From Euryodendron excelsum (taxonomy: Eukaryota > Streptophyta > Magnoliopsida > Ericales > Pentaphylacaceae), in NCBI GenBank assembly GCA_033060915.1, contig CM065396.1, forward strand, positions 1,749,501 to 1,813,500: a DNA stretch of 64,000 bases, in the 5' to 3' direction. The notes under the pieces were generated by a model. It saw only the letters and a program-made list of their open reading frames with translations, was not told where the DNA came from and did not search any database. Positions 59,313-64,000 of the stretch are shown here, piece by piece. The position numbers and the translations under genes were made by a program. Every line of letters starts with the position of its first letter. Position 1 is the stretch's first letter.

Positions 59313-60550
59313 AACCTAGATTATGAAAGTGAATTTTAATTAATAAAGAAAAATTTTGAAACCAATTGTTCCAATCAATTGCTTCACTCGAAATTCCAAT
59401 GGAAGTTTTTAATAACTCAAATCATTGATTGCATATTGAGTCTTTAATTCGAAAAATTTAGCAACAAAAATTGTTATTCTTTAATAATCAACCCTAGAAT
59501 AAATTAGTTTAGAATCAGAGATGCATATCATCGACTTGTGTAATAAATAAACCAAATTAAGGTTTGTGTATAGATATTACCAAGCATAATCAAACATCTA
59601 AATTTTCATAAATATCTAAGGTTTGATCCCAAAGAATTAAGAAGAATAAGATAAAATCATTGAAACCCTAGTTACCTCCATTGTTCATTTGAGATCTCCA
59701 ATTGATCTTCACAATTAATCTCAACATGAGAATTAACCACTCAAAGACATAATAGATACATGAAAATATGTATTGAAATCTATTGAAAAATGTTTAATCT
59801 AATTACAAGAATTGAGAAAACTATAAAAAACAAAAAACAAAAAAGCTATAAAGTTCTACTCTAATCTACTCCTAAAGATTCCAAAGAAACTCTAAACCTC
59901 GTAAAAACTTACTACTCCCTAAAACATGCCTTAGTCCTAGATTTTATAGGCATAAATCTGCAGTTTCTTGTAAAGCGTTTGAATGGATCGGCATAGTGTT
60001 TGAACGGGTGTTCGAACGCACTTTTGGCATTCTTTTAACGCACTTTTGACCTGATTCAAATGGGAAAAACACTCTCAGAAGTTTTTGACGCACTTCTAAT
60101 GCACTTCTGATGGTTGACTGTTCAAACGGCATTTCTGAAGCTAATCTAACGGGTTAACCCATTCAAATGCCCGTTCGAAGAATCATAACCTATTCGAACG
60201 GGCATTCGAATGGCAGAATTGAATAGCTTTCAAAAAGTTATATGAAATTAATATATTATGGACCCCGGTAGCATTTTGGTTTGTGAGATATGGTTTTTTA
60301 AAATTTCAGCTCTGCGTTCTTTAACAGGTTGTACCACAGTTTTAGCAGTTTGTATTTTGACAACATCCTCTTGAAATCTTTGCCCGAATTATGTCCGAAG
60401 TCCTCCAATTTAAGCTTAAAACCTATACAAAATAAAAATAAAAAAAAACTTAATTAATACTAATATATAACTAAAAAAGTAAATAAAATTCTAAACTAAC
60501 ACTAACAAATCACAAGTTAAGGTCTTATAATTACACTTTTAGAGCACAAT
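59313..60550 (-). repeat. 5' LTR of the Athila-like element (3' end deleted)
   Basis: It aligns with 9815-10872 joined to 19214-19327. The last 200 bp of the LTR in element sense (equivalent to 9618-9814) and the primer binding site are missing. The junction with internal sequence is near 59313. The outer end lies near 60550. Confidence 0.78.
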
Positions 60551-61269
60551 AATATATTTAGTGTGGAAAAACAGAGTGGGGTAAAAATAACGTGTCCAAT
60601 CATCTGGACAATACCTATCACTAATGCCAATGTCAAATTGTCACAAGGATACTAAAAATCATAACCACAGCGTCAACTCCTCAATTCTTCCGATTGCCTT
60701 GAACTTGTTTGACTCCATAATTCACCATTACTGTGCTTGATCACATACAATTTCCTTAGTACGAATTTGCAATCTTAAACTCTTTCAAGTCTTAAATCTT
60801 CAATGGTGAAAAGTTATTTGATGCTAAGAATCAATGATAAGAGCCCTTGAATGATTTTAATATTCATTATATATACATATATATATATATATAGGTAGAT
60901 CAAAACCACGGAGTACACACTTCCAAAGAAAGGAAACTTTGTGCGTGTTGCTAAAGCCACAGGTAGCGACAGGTGGTGACGCCTAACTTTGTTGTCTCGA
61001 GAGTCTGGCAACAAGTGGCAAGGCTGATTGGAAATCTGATTTTTCACTGCCGCAAGAGATGGCGATGAGTGGCAAGGGATGCTGGCTACAGGTAGCTATA
61101 GACAAATCTTCCTCCTGTGCCTCTAAACTGATCATCAAACACTTCTTAGCCTAATGTTCAAACAAATCAAACTTCATAATCGATTTCCATCAACGTCTAT
61201 CAATGGTTGATTGTGATAATAACCAATTACCCTAATTACAAGGAAATATAGAGAGTAACGAAATTTGCC
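60551..61269. other. Intergenic, no gene recognised
   Basis: AT-rich sequence with a short (TA)n microsatellite at 60871-60892. The open frame at 60814-61047 passes through the microsatellite and is not convincing. Confidence 0.5.
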
Positions 61270-61690
61270 AATTACATAAGTTGCATACCCTGATCCACTA
61301 TTGTATGATGAACCTACATGAAATTTCTTAAAGGACAAATTAACAAGATCAAAAGTTCAGTTTCAAGTTTTTATACCTTGTTCTCGAGAACTTTGTTAGG
61401 CTCATTTTTTCCATGACTTTCATATTCAGGAGCACTGACCTTGTCATTAGCTAGTGCCCTTCAACTGATGTGTTACACCCATCAGTCAGTGCCTCATGTA
61501 TAAGCGTGGTTGCAAGTAGACAGTTTGTGCGTTTAGTTGAGTTATGAGGATTTATGTTTCAGCAAGTTCTTGCTTCAAAACACCCTTGTCCTTTTCTAAA
61601 AGCCTTACCTGTACTGTTAATTTAACTGTGGCTTTTCTTAACTTGCAACCCTCTAGATAAAGTTGATCATAGGCTTATTAAAAAGTTCAA
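61270..61690 (-). pseudogene. Second Copia-type gag fragment (coiled-coil part)
   Basis: It aligns with 9060-9335 in the same orientation: AAGTTCTTGCTT matches AAATTCTTGTTT, CTTGTCCTTTT is identical, and TTGATCATAGGCTT matches TTGGTCATAGGCTT. The zinc knuckle part is absent. An extra block of about 85 bp near 61455-61540 interrupts it. It has no open frame of useful length. Confidence 0.6.
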
Positions 61691-61700
61691 TACAGCCACG

Positions 61701-62745
61701 AGGACGCAGGGAGGACCACATGGAGAAAGAGGCGACCTGTGGAATCAGGAGATCCACATACCAGTTGGCAGACGAAGACACTGACCTCTCCGATAACATA
61801 AGCCACAAACTCCCTGTGTGGGACCTAGTTTTTCCTTGTTAAAGGGGAGATCATGGAGAGAATCTCAATTGGGATGCATCATACTTTTGGCCAACTTTCA
61901 TTTTGTTTTTTTTTTTAATTTTTTTATCTCGTATGTAAAGAGGCTCGGAAGAAACTTCCCAATCTCAACAGGAAATGTATGTGCAACTCCTATATATCAT
62001 TGATATCCGATGAATGTGAACTAATTAATTGTTTCAAATTGAAGTGACTGTCGCTTCAGCTGAACAACTTCAATGATGTGACCAGCTGCATCATGGAGCT
62101 TTCCATGGGACCAAATAGAGGCCCTGACATGACACCTTTCGGCAAGAAGAGGGTACAATAAAACTATCTTTTATTTTTTTGAAAAATGGCATGGATAGTG
62201 CTAACTGTGTCGAACAGCTGCAACTGTACTTATATCAGCTTTATCTTTTTTTTTCACTCTAGCTTAATACATGAAAACACCAATGATTATACAATTGTAT
62301 TCCATAAATTCTAGACCTGATAGGAGTTTATTCTTTGTACATGCATGTATCAATACACGTGTAGATAAGTATTTTTACTAGGACAACTAGCTAACACAAT
62401 ACTCGAAAGAACAGTTTAGGAACAAGAAGAGGTAGAGAGAGTCGCATGGAGAAAGAGACGATCGACCTGTGGAATCAGGAGATCATGCATATATAGACCA
62501 GCTAGTGGGTGGGAAGGGGAAGACAAATACACCGACCCTCCATTCCAAGATAACCCAAGGACAATAAGCTCAATGTGTGGGACCCACTTTTGTCCTTAGT
62601 AAAGGAGGGCGAAATTTATAATGGAAAGGAATATTCGCAATGGGAGATGTAGAGTATCATCCTTTTGGCTGCCTTTCAATTTTTATCTCTTCTGTGAAGG
62701 GTACGTTGGCCTGAGAAGAATCTTCCCAATATGGAAAGTACTAGC
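61701..62745 (+). repeat. Direct duplication, about 280-315 bp per copy
   Basis: Copy 1 is at about 61701-61980 and copy 2 at about 62431-62745. Both contain CATGGAGAAAGAG, GACCTGTGGAATCAGGAGAT, TGTGTGGGACC, CATCAT(A)CTTTTGGC and AACTTCCCAAT-like blocks in the same order. The spacer holds no ORF. They could be tandemly duplicated promoter or leader DNA of a host gene, or small LTRs, but no clear TG...CA ends are seen. Confidence 0.6.
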
Positions 62746-62812
62746 TTTGTAGGTAGTAAGCCTTCAGTGTTTCTATCCATCTCATATTCCCAGAGAAAAA
62801 GAAATATACTCC

Positions 62813-63010
62813 ATGCATCTACAAATTCCGAGGGTGACAGCGCAAGATTGGACCTGCTCTCTTCAGTTTGCCAAACACACAGTCAATGTCTGCGCTGACC
62901 AACTAGCGCATGTAGCTGTCTTCTTTGCAACTCTCTATAATTCATCACCCTCCAAAATAGATCTTGCCTTTCGTGGCACAACATACTTCGGACTGGGGTC
63001 CGAGTTTTAG
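62813..63010 (+). pseudogene. RNase H-like C-terminal scrap
   Basis: A 65-codon frame with NVCADQLAHVAV, which resembles the ANxCADxLAxxA motif near the end of plant RNase H-like (RVT_3-type) domains of LINE or domesticated origin. It contains no other catalytic motif and no clear start. The evidence is one motif only. Confidence 0.35.
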
Positions 63011-64000
63011 GTCGTAGCTGTCTTTGGCTTCGGCCTCCCAAGTAACAATAAATGAAAAGATATATATGGGAATGCCTCTTCATTTTTTATTAATTATTCC
63101 ATTTAGAGAGAATCAATCCCCGGCGTTCAGGGATTCCTAACTGAGGCCTAATTTATTACCTGAGGGTCCAATAATAGCTACTAGTAGTCCATTATATATA
63201 ATTTCTGTAGCTATATCCATTAGATATTGAGGACCAAAAGCTGTTGTGAATATGTCAAACATTTGTGGCCATAAGATTTTGCAGTTCTCAGACAAATATA
63301 ATTTGTTTCATTATTCTTTAATTTGAAAGGCATTTATATATACTATATATTATAGCAGAATGATAAGAGATTTTTGAGGTTAAAAGACTTAATTTAATTT
63401 TTTTAATTTTTAAATAACTAATTTTACACATATCATAATAGCATTGGTTTATAGAAACTTTTACTTTTTATTAATGATTAGTAAATTTTTACTTGAACTT
63501 AGGTAATCTTATGTTACTTTAAAAAATTTTGCCTATCTTTCATAATTTTAGAAAGTTTTTTTTTAATTTTTTAAAAACTTAGAATTGTTATTTTAAATTT
63601 CTTTAAATCTGACTTTTATAATTTTAGAAAGCTCTTCCTTCAATTTAAAAATAAAATTATGATTATTATTTTAAATTTTCTTAAATTCTTCCATTTTTAG
63701 AAAGACAAATACAAATAAATCTATAGTATATATTATTGCAATTGGCTATGAAGTCATTGAAGTTGAAACGTTTAAATTTTTTTTAATTTTTTAATTTTAT
63801 GTTCTTATTCCAAAATATCCAATCTTGTGGCTTCAATGATTAGTTACAAAAAAATTTACAAACGAAATAAATAATCTTTACAATTTCATTTTCAATCTTA
63901 ATTTCTTAAAAATTTCATAACCATCAATCTATATTATATATTATAACAATTGGTAATGATGTTTTTAAAACTAAAAATATTGTTCAAAATTTTTAACTTA
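63011..64000. other. Very AT-rich intergenic DNA with possible Helitron-type termini
   Basis: No gene. Three related starts, TACTATATATTATAGCAG (63337), ATCTATAGTATATATTATTG (63719) and ATCTATATTATATATTATAA (63926), precede a similar A/T-rich continuation. ATC-TATA-type starts are common in plant Helitron 5' ends. No 3' hairpin with CTRR is seen in the window. Confidence 0.3.

Larger units (their letters stand above)
9618..60550 (-). mobile_element. Athila-like non-autonomous element split by nested insertions
   Basis: Four minus-strand segments read as one element: 5' LTR 60550-59313, internal 59312-57178, internal 19832-19328, and 3' LTR 19327-19214 plus 10872-9618. The two LTRs match closely (for example around 9815 and 59320, and around 19235 and 60445). 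The internal parts align with the spacer of the Athila element at 4959-6930. Removing the insertions leaves about 5.2 kb with no protease, RT or integrase, so the element could not have moved alone. The outer target duplication is uncertain: GATAT on the left and AATAT on the right are only similar. Confidence 0.75.

Overview
The window looks like plant nuclear DNA, probably a eudicot with a retrotransposon-rich genome. Every coding domain I recognise belongs to a transposable element. The rest is AT-rich intergenic DNA with microsatellites and very long LTRs. I find no host gene, rRNA, tRNA or CRISPR array. The species cannot be named from the sequence.

Layout. (1) 1-8480, + strand: the 3' part of an Athila-type Ty3/Gypsy element. 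It has gag, protease and RT, then RNase H and integrase, with one +1 frameshift between the two parts. A 2-kb spacer follows, bounded by two polypurine-tract-like motifs, then a 1.55-kb 3' LTR. (2) 8481-9617: the remnant of a Ty1/Copia-type gag on the minus strand. (3) 9618-60550: on my reading one Athila-like, probably non-autonomous element on the minus strand (about 5.2 kb once insertions are removed), split apart by nested insertions. (4) 60551-64000: AT-rich flank with a second Copia gag fragment, a direct duplication, an RNase H-like scrap and possible Helitron termini.

The nest inside region 3. A giant-LTR family accounts for almost everything between 10.9 and 57.2 kb. In its own sense its LTR begins TGTAAGCACCCC and ends near GACA. 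Most LTRs are 4.4-5.0 kb and one is 3.2 kb. A degenerate gag and a TGGCRAYTCC primer binding site suggest the Tat/Ogre branch of Ty3/Gypsy, but no copy here has protease, RT or integrase. The copies are: solo LTR A (10873-19208, minus, TSD AAAAC), which carries a Copia-like LTR that in turn carries a MULE-like element; an outer + strand element (19833 to about 57177); a complete 16.3-kb minus-strand element (21478-37778, TSD GTCTC) inserted into the 5' LTR of the outer one; a + strand solo LTR (43692-48380, TSD GTCAT); and a shorter minus-strand solo LTR (48992-52160, TSD ACTTC). Matching target-site duplications at four insertion sites support this order directly from the sequence.

How the parts relate. 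The only nearly complete replication genes are those of the Athila element at 1-4958. The giant-LTR elements would have needed enzymes supplied by an autonomous relative. Their LTRs keep structured promoter regions: a TATA box, paired upstream hairpins and arrays of GGTAAGTC. They also carry telomere-like CCCTAAA minisatellites and long C homopolymers.
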